A stretch of 64,000 bases of DNA from positions 744,001 to 808,000 of the forward strand of contig NAJO01000008.1 of assembly GCA_002077065.1 (NCBI GenBank), given 5' to 3'. Within the stretch, counting starts at the first letter, position 1. Each line of letters begins with the position of its first letter. This document shows, piece after piece, positions 10,453-21,392 of the stretch. The notes under the pieces were generated by a model. The model had not been told where the DNA came from. It saw only the letters and a list, made by a program, of their open reading frames with translations, and did not search any database. The position numbers and the translations under genes were made by a program. Origin of the DNA: Cryoendolithus antarcticus. Its lineage: Eukaryota; Ascomycota; Dothideomycetes; Cladosporiales; Cladosporiaceae.

Positions 10453-11171
10453 TATGTTGTCAAACAGATAAGGCGCAGAACGAGTTGATGCAGTGGACGG
10501 AAACGAAAGACTGGGAGCGATGCAATGATTTTGGCATGTGATGGTAGTCGGAGAAATTGATGTGGAAAGACAAGGAAGGGATATGATAGAAATGTATCGA
10601 TCGTATAGAGACGAGATCGCAGAGCATGGAAATTGTCGTGGTGAAGAGCCTACGTTGCAGCTCAACGTCTGTCGCAGTCACCTCTGAGAGTGGCGTAGAA
10701 AAAGGCATCCGGCGGCAGATCTCAGTGATGTCTCGTGTGGATGATGTACACACTTTTGGATATCATCAGCACATACCGTGGCACTTGGACCAAAGTCTTC
10801 TTCCGCAGCTGGCGGAAATGGCATCTCGCAAACGCATTGCACTTGCTATCGCTATGACCTGGAATGGAGTCAGCAGGACGATATAGCGTGTCCTCAGAAT
10901 TTCGGAAGCAGATAAATTGGTCAGATATCGCTGGTTCATATATGCTGACCACGAAAGACGTTGTGGTTCGTCAACAGCGGTATGTGTCCTCTCGATCCCA
11001 GAGGAACTCTGTTGCTGCAGTGGTGTAGCACGCCCGATCATAAAGGGTCGGACTTCTCTGCAGAATCGAGATATTCTGTCACTGTCAACATTAGCTAGAC
11101 AAACCCTCTCCTCTTAACCACACTCTACACCAAGACAAAAGCAAGTCTTTACTCATCACCAATCTTACACA
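10453..11171. other. Intergenic region between divergent genes
   Basis: 719 bp with no recognised gene. The 90 bases before the ATG at 11172 are pyrimidine-rich, as in many fungal core promoters. Confidence 0.5.
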
Positions 11172-11930
11172 ATGGAAGGCGGCAAGATCATGGCTGTCAC
11201 CATGTGGAAAGGGACCAAGAAAATTTCCTCCAAGATCTCGGGCAAAATTTTGAAGACTGAATTTGGCTCGAAGCTCAAGACCTTCGGTGGGAAGGAACGA
11301 CAATCGATCGAAAAGGAGCAAAAGCCAGCGACACCCAGACCAGCGACCACCAGCTGTGCTGTCCAAGATATGGGCTTCACACCCTTAAGATCCAACTCAG
11401 ATTCGCGAAACCGGGACTTCTCCTTCGATGATGATCCTGTCGTCGGCAGCGACAGCCCTGCCGTCGAACACGATGAACATGCAGCCGGCGGCTCAGTACC
11501 AACCACTGCTTGTACAAATAGCGACGGCTCCTCACTCCAGCTCCAACATCAGGCCAATAACGGGCTAACATTCCACGGTACCTTTGACTTCGAGCGCTCT
11601 GACGATTGGGCGGATATATTGCGGGACGTGTGGGTGCAGGCAGCGGTCAACATTTTCGCTTCGCGAATGCTGCAGTCCGTCGATTTGCGAGTCCGTCCAA
11701 GCGTAATTCCGAGGTTCGTGAAGTGGGACCCCAGCGAGGAAGTACTGAAGGTAATAAAAAGCGACGTAATTAGCGCCGGGGCGGATGCTCAGGAAGAGGA
11801 GGATCTGTCAGTAGAGGCTGAGAAGGGAAGATTGGACAGTGTAGTGTCCACTGCACATTCGAGCATCTTTGAGCATGTGCTCAATGAGATGCCGTCCGTA
11901 TACGCAAAGACCTGGGCCAGTATGATGTGA
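11172..11930 (+). CDS. Hypothetical protein, 252 aa
   Basis: Single-exon frame with an ATG in good context (cacaATGg) after a CT-rich leader. The N-terminal 45 residues are Lys/Ser/Gly-rich and basic (MWKGTKKISSKISGKILKTE), the middle is acidic and low-complexity, and the last 110 residues form a likely folded part (FHGTFDFERSDDWADILRDV then LQSVDLRVRPSVIPRFVKWD). No signal peptide or membrane segment. I do not recognise it; stop-free length and codon use support a real gene. Confidence 0.55.
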   Translation: MEGGKIMAVTMWKGTKKISSKISGKILKTEFGSKLKTFGGKERQSIEKEQKPATPRPATTSCAVQDMGFTPLRSNSDSRNRDFSFDDDPVVGSDSPAVEHDEHAAGGSVPTTACTNSDGSSLQLQHQANNGLTFHGTFDFERSDDWADILRDVWVQAAVNIFASRMLQSVDLRVRPSVIPRFVKWDPSEEVLKVIKSDVISAGADAQEEEDLSVEAEKGRLDSVVSTAHSSIFEHVLNEMPSVYAKTWASMM

Positions 11931-12276
11931 CGGGAGCGCAAGGCGAAAGGGGTTTTTGGTATGTCTCTATGATTTGCTTGGTAGAACGAGGACACGAAGA
12001 AAATGAAATTTTGACTTGATGTGCAACTTCTCTGACTACTCCATCAGTGTGTCTCAGTGACGTTCTCGATACCGCCCGATGGTCTATTTTGATGATTGTA
12101 AGGGTGAGGGAGGGAGTGGAAGAGTTGTGATATAAAATAGTGCTTTGGTTCGTGCCTTGACGATGAATGTGATGTCATTCCTGCAGGTCCTCGGCAATAA
12201 TGAAGTATTCGCCCTTAGAAAGTAAGGTAGCTCCAACTGGCGCAGACTATCCTTTTCATCTTTCTCTCTAGGCACC
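11931..12276. other. Intergenic, nothing recognised
   Basis: 346 bp between two genes on the same strand; it would hold the terminator of one and the promoter of the next. A pyrimidine stretch (tttctctct) lies just before the ATG at 12277. Confidence 0.5.
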
Positions 12277-13473
12277 ATGACGCCCTCGCGAGCTTTAAAC
12301 CGCGTCTCTCAAACTGTCCTCCGCCCACGGCCGACCCATCTCCCCCAGACTCACCTCCTTCGCACCCCATTTCGCTCAATCTCGGTCTACGGCTACGAAC
12401 AGGCCAAAGCGCTGACGTTTCCTGATTATGGCGAACCAAAGGACGTCCTCCGCCTGCACTCCCATTCTATCTCCACTCCGCACTCGAATCTCCTGACTTT
12501 GAAGTTCCTCGCCTCGCCTATCAATCCGGCAGACATAAACCAGATTCAGGGTGTCTATCCCTCTAAGCCGACCTTCACCACTACCCTAGGAAGCGCGGAA
12601 CCCCTAGCTGTAGGTGGTAATGAAGGCGTCGCGGAAGTTATCGCTCTGGGAAGTGGAGTGAAGGGCCTGAAGAAGGGTGATTGGGTGATCCAGAGAGCGC
12701 CAGGTTTCGGAACATGGAGGACGCATGCACAGACTACAGAGGACGGGTTGCTCAGGATTGAGAATACGGAGGGCTTGACGCCTGTGCAGGTAGGGACAGT
12801 ATCTGTGAACCCCTGCACGGCTTACAGGATGCTCGTGGACTTCGTGAAGCTGAAGCCGGGGGATTGGTTCATCCAGAACGGAGCGAACTCGGGAGTCGGT
12901 AGAGCTGCGATCCAGTTGGCGAAGCTGTGGGGCTATAAGAGTATCAATGTTGTGAGGAAGAGGGAAGAGGGCATGGACGCTCTGAGGACTGATCTGGAGG
13001 GATTGGGGGCGGACGTCGTAGTCACGGATGAAGAGGTCATGGAGCGAGGATTTGGCGAGAAGATCAAGGAGATCACGAACGGGGGCCGTGATGAGGTCAA
13101 GCTTGGGTTGAACTGTGTTGGCGGAAAGCTGGTGAACGCCATGGCTAAAGTGCTTTCCCCGCATGCGCATATGGTGACCTACGGCGCGATGTCCAAGCAG
13201 CCTGTGACTTTACCCACGCCATTGCTGATCTTCAAGAATATCTCGTTCGACGGTTTCTGGGTTAGCAAATGGAGCGATCGCAACCCTGAGGAGAAGAAGA
13301 GGTGTGTTGATAAGATACTGAACTTGACCCGGGAAGGCAAGTTCAAGGATACGCCAATGGCTCCTATCCACTGGGATGCGACTACGAAGCAAGACGAGCT
13401 CGTCAACGCTGTGCAAGGGACGCTCGAGGGGTATCGAAGTGGGAAGGGGATCTTCGTATTCGGCGAGACATGA
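12277..13473 (+). CDS. ETR1: Mitochondrial trans-2-enoyl-CoA/ACP reductase
   Basis: NADPH-dependent reduction of trans-2-enoyl thioesters, the last step of mitochondrial type II fatty-acid synthesis, which feeds lipoic acid and respiration. 398 aa, intronless, close to the length of yeast Etr1 (380). Residues 1-35 are Arg/Ser/Leu/Pro-rich without acids, a clear mitochondrial presequence. The MDR fold follows: SPINPADINQIQGVYP at 81-95, where Tyr94 corresponds to the conserved active-site Tyr; GGNEGVAEV; VNPCTAYRMLVDFVKLKPGD; and the cofactor loop NGANSGVGRAAIQLAK at 201-216. No zinc-binding cysteine set is seen, as expected for this zinc-free branch. The C-terminal segment GKGIFVFGET is complete. 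Confidence 0.93.
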   Translation: MTPSRALNRVSQTVLRPRPTHLPQTHLLRTPFRSISVYGYEQAKALTFPDYGEPKDVLRLHSHSISTPHSNLLTLKFLASPINPADINQIQGVYPSKPTFTTTLGSAEPLAVGGNEGVAEVIALGSGVKGLKKGDWVIQRAPGFGTWRTHAQTTEDGLLRIENTEGLTPVQVGTVSVNPCTAYRMLVDFVKLKPGDWFIQNGANSGVGRAAIQLAKLWGYKSINVVRKREEGMDALRTDLEGLGADVVVTDEEVMERGFGEKIKEITNGGRDEVKLGLNCVGGKLVNAMAKVLSPHAHMVTYGAMSKQPVTLPTPLLIFKNISFDGFWVSKWSDRNPEEKKRCVDKILNLTREGKFKDTPMAPIHWDATTKQDELVNAVQGTLEGYRSGKGIFVFGET

Positions 13474-14043
13474 GCTTTGCCAGACCAATCCATTATATGA
13501 TGCAACCCGAAGGACCTGTGATTCCGGGCTGGGCTGTCATGATCGACATCGATCTCCGACACAGTCAGCTTGTCAGTATGACACTTCTGGGCACCGACCG
13601 AGTACGCTCTGTATGTCTCTGGCGGCAGCTGATGAGAACTGGCATCTGGCTTGCCTGAGCAGAGCATCTCAGACCTGAGGCGAGCGCCAAAAGTTGCTCT
13701 TGACGTGGCTAGGACATTAAGCTGCGCACGTGTGCCATCGCGAAGGTCGGACGTCACTAGCAGCTGAATCCGTTGTCGCGAGCCTTATCACGCGCTTCTG
13801 CGATAATCAGACTTTGCGACGCGCGAGTATGGCAGTCCACCGAATGCTCGAGATGCCCTGTACATAGACGTAAGCCTAGCGCATTGATCGGAGCATAGTC
13901 GTGGCAGAGGTGCAGTGGGAGAGGCCAATGAAACGGCCCAACTTCGGCAATCAGCCAGCCTAGCAACGCGAAAACAAACAGCCATCTCGAAGTATTACCT
14001 GCACCACATTTACATGTTCACAAGTATACACATTGACACAAAC
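13474..14043. other. Intergenic, nothing recognised
   Basis: 570 bp between ETR1 and the TACC-like gene on the same strand. The frame of the next gene is open from 13915, but the ATG at 14044 starts the protein-like sequence. Confidence 0.5.
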
Positions 14044-16170
14044 ATGGAGTCACCATCTATGCTACCGCTGCCTGGCTCAGGTGAGCCGAGCATGTTCGAC
14101 CTTACTGGCCCGCCAAGCTCACCGTTTGTGACCGATGTCGAGACCACCAGCCGCATGCCGAGTCAACAATACCAGAACGCGACAGAACTCAGGTCATCGC
14201 CCGTGAAACCCGCTGCGATCCCTCAAGAAGATATACTCGACTTCACAGACATCATGGAGGACAAGGAGAACACGCCTGAGTTGGGAGATGGGTCGGTGAA
14301 GATGCGTTCTTCGCCATTGAAAGCTCCTACTCCGCGCGCTTCTGCACTGGCATTGGATGGTGTTGCCGAGGAAGATGAAGCTGCGACAGTCGAGCGACGA
14401 GAGAGTCAGGATATGTCGCTCATGCCACCGCCATCTGCGCGAAATTCGCCTAAGAAGACCCCATTGCGGATGCTGCGCGAAAGCGGCCGGACACCGAAAT
14501 CTCTCAGCCGTGGCAACTCTTACGAGGAATCAGGCTACAGCTCCGCCCGCACACCATCGCAGTTCCAAGCTGGTCTTGACGCGCGATCGATCTACCAGGA
14601 TAACGCAGTAAGCGACGACACATGCTGCAGTGCCTTCTCCGAGCTTCCAGACATGACCCTCTTCGCAAGACTAGGGCAGTCTCCAACAAAACACCTAGAC
14701 CTCGCGCAGACACCACGGCCAGAGAGAGAAGCCAGGACACCTCGTACGACACGCAAGCGCCTGTCGACATCTGTCTCAAGATCCCCATCACCCACGCCGC
14801 GGAAGCAGCGCGCACCTGCTGTGGCGGAGGATAACGAGAACACCAGTTTCTTGATCGATTTCACTCAGCAGATTGAAGGCATCACTCGCCCTTCAGCGTC
14901 CATCTCGCCAGCAAAGTCAAGCACTGAGCCAAACCTGCTTCAGTTCATCAACTCCCAGCGTTCACCAGCCAAGAGCAGCACGAGACATAGTATGCTTCCT
15001 GCTACGCCTGGCCGCGGGTCGAACCTCCTAAGCTTGCTCGACTTCGAGCTGCCACCTGCTCCGACACCTCGCTCAGTCCCGACAATCACAGTCCGCGAAC
15101 TTGAAAGCCTAAAGTCGTCCTACCTCAGCCAAATCTCCTCGCTCAAAGCCACGCTTTCCGGCCGCGAAGCCGAAGTCGAGAGCCTAAAGCGCGCAGTCCA
15201 AGACGCCGAACGCCGCGTAGGCGAAGCGCAAGAGACGGTCCGCGAAGAGAAGAGCAAGCGCGAGCATGTCGAGCAGGAGAAAGCCGGCTGGGAGCGTCGC
15301 GGGCAGGAAGTCGAAGCTGTGCTGAGAGATGTGAAGGAGGAAGTCATGCGAGGCGAAGTAGAGAAAGAGGAGCTTGCGAAGAAAGCTGAGGATAGCGAGC
15401 GTAGGTTCGAAGAAGCGGAGGCGAGGGCGTCGAAAGCAGAGGAGCGCTTTGCTGCTGCTCTAAGCGCTCGCGCGGAGCCGGAAAGTGGCAATGCTGGCGC
15501 GACACAAGAAGAGATAGATACGCTCGTCGCCGCGCAGATTGATGCCAAGATCGAAGCTGTCAGCCGCGAGCTGCATGGAATCTACAAGGAGAAGCACGAA
15601 CGGAAGGTCGAGACCCTGAAGAAAAGCTACGAAGCACGTGCTGAGCGGAAGACGGCCGAACTTCAATCTCTTCTGGACACAGCGGAGAGAGACCTCTTCG
15701 ATCTTCGCGCGAACAAGGATGCGACTTTTTCCGGTCCGGTGCAGAACGCAGCAGACACCGAGCTTCGCGCCGAGCTCGAGGAGCACAAGGCCTCACTGGC
15801 TCGACTTGAGAGCGAGAACCACGCTTTCCAATCTCAGCATACCCAGCTCGCGCGAGAGCTGGAGCAAGAGCGCATCGAGAAAGGCGATCTTGTCGCTGCT
15901 GTCGATGAGATGCTTGCTCTGCAAGCCCAGACAGTGAGCGGGCCCGCGCAAGGTGCGCTAGCGGCTGTGGAGGACTTCCGGAAAAGCATCTCTCGTCCGC
16001 CTCCCAGTGGGCTGAAGCCGCCTGCTGCTGAGTCAAGAATCGGGAGGAGTGGGCTCATGGCACCAGGTGGGCTTGGGAAAACAGGGAGTGGGAAAAGTCG
16101 GATCTTGGCTAACATTGAGAGGATGGGGAGGGCAGGCACTGGATTGGGCGCTGTAGGTGGTGGGGAGTAG
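14044..16170 (+). CDS. TACC-like spindle/microtubule coiled-coil protein
   Basis: 708 aa from the ATG of MESPSMLPLPGSGEPSMFD; 43 upstream codons are open but not protein-like. Residues 1-360 are disordered, full of SP/TP phosphorylation sites (RSSPLKAPTPRAS, ARNSPKKTPLRML). Two predicted coiled coils follow, about 365-475 and 480-660, dense in Glu, Lys, Arg and Ala. Between them lies a conserved-looking block, VAAQIDAKIEAVSRELHGIY then KEKHERKVETLKKSYEARAE, which I associate with the fungal TACC domain found in Alp7/Mia1-type proteins. These bind microtubule plus-end factors and act at spindle pole bodies. The C terminus is Gly/Ser-rich. The coiled-coil nature is direct; the TACC assignment is from recalled family pattern and could be another spindle-pole or kinetochore coiled-coil family. 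Confidence 0.65.
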   Translation: MESPSMLPLPGSGEPSMFDLTGPPSSPFVTDVETTSRMPSQQYQNATELRSSPVKPAAIPQEDILDFTDIMEDKENTPELGDGSVKMRSSPLKAPTPRASALALDGVAEEDEAATVERRESQDMSLMPPPSARNSPKKTPLRMLRESGRTPKSLSRGNSYEESGYSSARTPSQFQAGLDARSIYQDNAVSDDTCCSAFSELPDMTLFARLGQSPTKHLDLAQTPRPEREARTPRTTRKRLSTSVSRSPSPTPRKQRAPAVAEDNENTSFLIDFTQQIEGITRPSASISPAKSSTEPNLLQFINSQRSPAKSSTRHSMLPATPGRGSNLLSLLDFELPPAPTPRSVPTITVRELESLKSSYLSQISSLKATLSGREAEVESLKRAVQDAERRVGEAQETVREEKSKREHVEQEKAGWERRGQEVEAVLRDVKEEVMRGEVEKEELAKKAEDSERRFEEAEARASKAEERFAAALSARAEPESGNAGATQEEIDTLVAAQIDAKIEAVSRELHGIYKEKHERKVETLKKSYEARAERKTAELQSLLDTAERDLFDLRANKDATFSGPVQNAADTELRAELEEHKASLARLESENHAFQSQHTQLARELEQERIEKGDLVAAVDEMLALQAQTVSGPAQGALAAVEDFRKSISRPPPSGLKPPAAESRIGRSGLMAPGGLGKTGSGKSRILANIERMGRAGTGLGAVGGGE

Positions 16171-18182
16171 TCTACCGTGAGGACATCGAATCAGGAACGG
16201 AGCTGATGTGGTGGCTTTGCGCCTCCGGAGGTTTTGGATGTTGTCATGACTTGGAACCGGGTTGCTTGGTCTGGATGGCGACACTGGCATGTATACTATT
16301 CTGTGTGTCGAAAGCCATATCCACACGATTGGTCGCTCGTTGTTTGGTCATCCTCGCGTGCGTTGGTGAAGTGCTCGTTGCCGCACACATGTATGGTGAT
16401 CAACTCGGTAGACCGATAACCTACATCTCGGCACAGGCTGGGTGACGGTGATGCGCTCGCATCGCACACTGCGTCGCTCGTTTTCACGATCGCGGCGCGA
16501 TGAGTACCAATCGCGGAAGATATCAAGCTCGTCTTCAGGGGATAGTGATACGCTCCCTTGGAAGCATTGCTGTATGTCGACTCACTGTTGTGGTGTTGAT
16601 GTGAAGGAGGAGATGGAGAGAGACTGTGCATCAATGGCTACTTCCTATTCGGGACGTGCTCCAGCGCTGATTGGTACCGCTTGCTGCCGGCAACGGTTTC
16701 AACGGTCGCACGCGAGGACAGTATGCTTAATTCGACGACTTCAAGGAAAGGAGACATCACCTCTGCATGTATCTTCACCCCCTGTTCAACACAATTGTCT
16801 GAACCCACCGTGAGCCGTGTGCTAGACCACCGGAGTGTTGTCAAACTTGTGCCTACAGCTGTGCTTCTGTACACCAGCATCAAAATCCTCGGCGTACGAC
16901 TCTGAGTCGCCTTCGATCGGCGTGCGGCGGCAATGACATGAATGCTCGCCGATATCAGACTCTGCGTCTCGACCGCGATTCCATTCATGATCGTCCTGGG
17001 CCTGAAGATCGATGTGGTCTGCCGAGTTCCACTACTCGCCAGAGTTGTGGACAGCACAGAGGACCTTCAGGACACAACGTAGACTGTCTGTCAATCGTCA
17101 TTTGCTGTCGAATTGAGACCTGAGCTCTGTCAGGGAGCCCAAAGACTGCACGTACCGGCGTGTACTTCTATCGATCCACGGGAGCTGTCAGCGACATGCA
17201 CACATACCGCTCCGCATTCCTGTGAAGTGGAAGACTGTTGAGCAGCTATCTGCGAACCCGCGTCAGCAAATTGCACAATCAATATGAGCGAGAGATGACG
17301 ACCCATCTTGACGCCTCTCCGCCGACGTGATCCTTCTCATGGACACTTCGGCAGGGCTCTCGACTGTCCCAGACGAGCTTGTGTGAGCGCTGTCCGCATT
17401 CCAATCATTCGGAGAAGCGGTCATAGTCCTTGAGACTGGTCCTCTGTCCCGGCGAAGTCCGGTTAGCTAGCCTGCGTGCACTCACTGTTGTCGTCCCGAC
17501 TCCCTGTCTAATACCGTGACTTGGCTGTCGGCCGAGATCGGAGACTGGTACGGAGCATGTGACTGTCGCGGCTGCATCCTACGATGGCACGATATGAGCT
17601 GACCGCTAGCGGTCGTTCGTACGTCTCACGATTGCGCGATCCATCGCACGAGGACCATATTGGTCATGTGTACCGGACTTGTACTTCACATGTGTTACAT
17701 GGTCCTGGACATCGTGCAGCACACAGCTGCGGGCTGATTACAATGGCGTTTCACGACTTTGGGAAGATGTACTGCATCGTACAGCATCTTCAATGCCGTT
17801 GTCAAGCTTATCACGACGTAACGCGATCGTTTCGCAGTAGACCGAAGCAGGACTCGCACGATATCGGCTGGTCGTGGTGGGGCTTTCGCGCTCGACGCTG
17901 TCACATGCTCTGCGTAAGATCCATTAGACTGGCTGCGAGCCTCTCGATCCTCGATATGCGTCGATGAACAATGGTACGCTATGGGTGACTCCACTCTTGT
18001 TGTCGCGATCTGGGCTTATAACGATTCTTTCTCTTGCTCTCCTCCCTCCTTTTTTCTTTCTCCTCTACAGTCCAGCACTCAGATCTCGTCAGTCCATTGA
18101 AAGCTATCTCATCACTCCAACCTCATTTAAGAAGACTCACCAGCACACCAACACACCTCGACGTCCCACCCCTCACACCACG
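16171..18182. other. 2-kb gene-poor stretch
   Basis: About 2 kb without a convincing gene on either strand. Frames of 120-140 codons (16442-16813 plus, 16638-17057 minus, 17584-17967 plus) lack recognisable motifs, and I find no splice pattern linking them. Base composition looks similar to the surroundings, without the AT bias of repeat-induced mutation. A pyrimidine-rich promoter-like stretch (18020-18180) precedes the small gene at 18183. Confidence 0.5.
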
Positions 18183-18386
18183 ATGGCTTGCCTTCTGGTG
18201 CGCATGTGGCACAAGATGTTGAAGGACCGTCGCGCTCGCAAGAGCCGGCGGGATGAAGAGAAGTACGAGGCGCTCCGCTCGTCTCTGATCCGCGAATCTC
18301 TGGCCGCCAGGGATGTGCGTCTCGAGTCAGAGATGAGGCAGGCGTATCTCGCCGAGCACTCTCTTCATCGTCCTTATCAGTTTTGA
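18183..18386 (+). CDS. Small highly charged protein, 67 aa
   Basis: Starts at the ATG of MACLLVRMWHKMLKDRRARK after a long CT-rich leader with the context cacgATGg, a typical fungal promoter/leader arrangement. Residues 1-14 are hydrophobic with Trp, followed by a run of Arg/Lys and a helical, Arg/Glu-alternating body (REESL-like repeats) ending HRPYQF. No known domain. The strong leader favours expression; the function is unknown. A possible coding small protein with moderate support. Confidence 0.45.
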   Translation: MACLLVRMWHKMLKDRRARKSRRDEEKYEALRSSLIRESLAARDVRLESEMRQAYLAEHSLHRPYQF

Positions 18387-18719
18387 TCGCGTTGTGTTGT
18401 TCTTTTGTTGGCGTTGGGCGTTTGTGGGTTTGTTTGGTGCGTCGTTGATATGTGCTCATGTTGATCTGCAGCGTTGTTCTATTTTCCTTTGTCTTTCTTT
18501 TGTTGACGGGAAATTCCTCGGCGTCCATACGACCACCTGTAACACCCTCACGGTCGGGGAGGATCGTCTGGCGCTGAGGGGCGCCTACCCTGCTGGCGGC
18601 AAAGCGGAAGTCCTTGATGGCTGCGGCGCTTCTGGCGGGTGGGTGGCCCACCGTTCGTCTTGCCTACGGGCAGGGCGGCGGAGGGTCTACCTTCTCCCCT
18701 GTCTTGTGTGATCATCTCT

Positions 18720-19260
18720 CCCTGTCGCATCGCCATCGTAATGTCCTTTCGTCGCAATACGTCGCTGTCGTATCATCTTGCCGTCGTACCATCTCCGCAA
18801 TGCCTCACCGTCATGTCACCTTCCCGTTGCATCGTCCCCACATCATCCCCACACCACCTTCTCGTCGCATCATTCTCGCCTTGCATCACTTCCCCGCCGC
18901 ATTAACCCCGCGCTGCATCACTCCGAGTCCTCGTCGCATTTTGACTACCGCCCCGCCCCCTGCTGCATTGCTCGCTTTCTGCATCAACACCCCGTTGCAT
19001 CATGTCCTGATCACATCGCCCTCACATTGTAGTATCTCCTATTTGCATTATGCTTCAGGCACCACTCTCTCGTCGCATGATTATTTCGTAGCATCGATGT
19101 CGTTGCGTTGCGCTTCAATCGCATTACACTGTCGTCGCATGGACTTCTTTCTGCGCCACCTCTCCTTTGCCGAGACTCCATGCCGCACCATTACCTTGCG
19201 CTCTTCTCATCTCGTTGCCGCATCATTCGCCGTTTGTCGCATTCGCGGTGTATCAATGCA
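18720..19260. repeat. Degenerate low-complexity block with recurring CGTCGCAT-like words
   Basis: Over about 540 bp the plus strand is strongly depleted in G relative to C and keeps returning to the words tcgtcgcat, tgcatca and ccccgc at irregular 15-45 bp spacing (for example near 18865, 18931, 19071 and 19130). An open frame of 229 codons runs through it, but its product is only His/Ser/Pro/Thr/Cys low complexity, so it is more likely a decayed tandem repeat than a gene. Confidence 0.4.
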
Positions 19261-20402
19261 ACTGCACCATTGGATCGTCACATCAGCACTGTCTTCGCCG
19301 TGAGCCTGCGTGTCACTCTTCAAGCTCCTGCCCGAACGTCTAGAGCCCACTTCCGACGTTGATCGCCACTAGCTGTCCATCTCTAGAGGCTTTCGAAGTC
19401 TGCTGTCGCAACGCAGGTTTGAGTCACCGCTCCTATCCTCGTCGCCAGGCCGCCTCGTCCAGGTACTGCAACTGTCGTCGCTGGGCCGAGTCGACCAAGA
19501 CGCTTGTATCACCGGCGGCGCATGTACCAGGGTGCGGTGTCGAACCGTTACTGATGATGCTGCTGTGCTCGCGCATCGCAGTCACGCCGTCGCTTTCCGC
19601 GAAAGACCTCCGATCTCTAGATGTCAGCAGGCTTCGATGTCCAGCACTCCTTGCAATCACCCGTACCGAACGCACCGTGACACGGCGAACTCCGTCCATA
19701 TCGCCATGGATGAACATTGATCGATGCGGGTAGCCTGTCGCAACCCATGCTCTATCTTCACGGTGCAGTGAGAGGCAGAGGACATTGGCGACACCCTTGA
19801 CAGCAGCGTCGGAGCCTTGGGCTTGTCGCAAAACTCGGGAAGCAATTACAGCGCGGAAGGACAATGTTGAGATCGGGCAGGGTGTACGCTCACTCGTATT
19901 GTAACGGAGATTCAGAGCTTTTACTTACCTGACACTGATGCCTATGGAGTGTCTTTGGCCATATAGTGGGTGCTTGCCTGCTGCTCTCGCCTCGTCGCGG
20001 CAAGGCAAGCACCGTCCTTGGTTGTGGAAGGAGTTCTCCGTGAAGACCAGAGGCAGGTCCAGCTTAGAGTACGACAGGGTGTGCCTGCGTTCCGGCTCCG
20101 ATGCTCCTTGGCCTCGACAGTAATCGTGGCTAGGGGCATGGCAATGGTCACTGGGCAGACAATGGACAAAGCAATCTCCTCTGCCAGGTCGTTTCGGAGG
20201 ACAAAGCCGATGTAGTCTTGCAAAGACTTGAAGGAGCGTTCATTGTTCCATCCTGGGTCAATCGATCCAAGCTGTCAACAGCAAGTCCATCGTCAAGTTT
20301 GACTCCTTCACCATTGACCCAATCTGATCAACGATCGTTCGGCTCTCCGATACCAGTGCCATCGTAATCAGTGCGAAGTATTATACCTATCGAGCAGTAA
20401 GC
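19261..20402. other. Gene-poor stretch, nothing recognised
   Basis: 1.1 kb with only unconvincing short frames (19433-19864 minus; 19942-20223 minus; 19970-20215 plus). No RNA gene recognised. The last 100 bp serve as the upstream region of the gene at 20403. Confidence 0.45.
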
Positions 20403-21392
20403 ATGGATCTCGATCTCATTTCAGCTCTACAGTCTCTCTCTGTACAGGACACTACCACCGCCAGGCCACCCAAGCAACCGTTCATGTCCACTCTACCCGC
20501 ATCTAACGAGATCAGCGCGCCTCGCAGACAGCCGCATCATGAACTCCTTTTCTCCTATCCATGCGACATTCCACTTCCTCGAGGCTGCACACGCCGCCTC
20601 GATGCACCTCTGGGCTGGCCCTACCTCTCCCATCAGCCAACACCCTCAGTGCCTAGCCAGATACTCCCGCAGCAGTTCTTTTGTCTCTTGGCCGGTAAAC
20701 GGCAGACGTTTCCTACTGATGCACTCGCAGGCGATGCATTGAAGCTGCACACCGACGTGGAGGTCCTGGCAGCGTTCGCTGGTCGGACAAAGCTGAATAT
20801 CATCTCCGTCCAGCAGGCTGATGGTGAGGTGGCCTTTCACGTCCAGAGTGAGACTGTCGTGTATGGCTCTGAGGTTCACGACGCCGAGCAAACTACTACC
20901 TACACCATGGATCCTCGGAGCTTCAACCACATGATGACTTCCGGTACCGAGTGGGGTCGTGTACTCGAGAACCTTGTTCGTAGAAAGAGTAAGCTTGCAA
21001 GGCATATCGTCCGAAACGCTGCTGGCCCCGTCGCTGATGAGTGGATGCGAGGCGTAGAACCGCAGGTCCCAAGGCTAGCGAGCCAGATTCTGGTCATGAA
21101 GTGCGAGGATGTGACGTTCGAAGACGAGGAGAACAACACGGCGATGCTGGAATGCGGCCATATCAGTCTCATTCCCAAGCGCTGCCTTCGGGGCGACAGT
21201 GAGCTCGAGACCGCAGAACTCGAATGTGGGAATTGTCACCAATTCGTGCTCAGAGGACCCGAGAGGGAAGAAGCCCGAGTTGCGCTGAAAGCTGGGAAGA
21301 GTCGACGATGGCTTGCAAAGCAGCCTTTTTGGACCGCACTCGATGCGCTTGATTATGATTCATGGTACATATGTCGACAAAGACGCTACTGA
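20403..21392 (+). CDS. Cysteine/zinc-binding RING-like protein, N-terminal part
   Basis: 329-residue frame beginning MDLDLISALQSLSVQ at a real ATG. A central region (residues about 90-200) looks folded, followed by a metal-binding-like cluster at about 235-285: VMKCEDVTF, then MLECGHISLIPKRCLRG, then LECGNCHQFVLRG. The Cys-Gly-His and final CxxC arrangement suggests a divergent RING-type zinc site, perhaps of a ubiquitin ligase; this is inference. The frame ends abruptly after ALDALDYDSWYI in nine residues that look random (CRQRRY). The next frame on the same strand (21371-21850) starts inside this end and reads on like a continuation. A 1-nt shift here is not repaired by any GT-AG intron I can find, since the possible joins create a TGA. 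Confidence 0.6.
   Translation: MDLDLISALQSLSVQDTTTARPPKQPFMSTLPASNEISAPRRQPHHELLFSYPCDIPLPRGCTRRLDAPLGWPYLSHQPTPSVPSQILPQQFFCLLAGKRQTFPTDALAGDALKLHTDVEVLAAFAGRTKLNIISVQQADGEVAFHVQSETVVYGSEVHDAEQTTTYTMDPRSFNHMMTSGTEWGRVLENLVRRKSKLARHIVRNAAGPVADEWMRGVEPQVPRLASQILVMKCEDVTFEDEENNTAMLECGHISLIPKRCLRGDSELETAELECGNCHQFVLRGPEREEARVALKAGKSRRWLAKQPFWTALDALDYDSWYICRQRRY

Noticed and set aside
18614..19303. 229-codon plus-strand frame
   Set aside because: Passes through the degenerate repeat block; product is low complexity without a fold.
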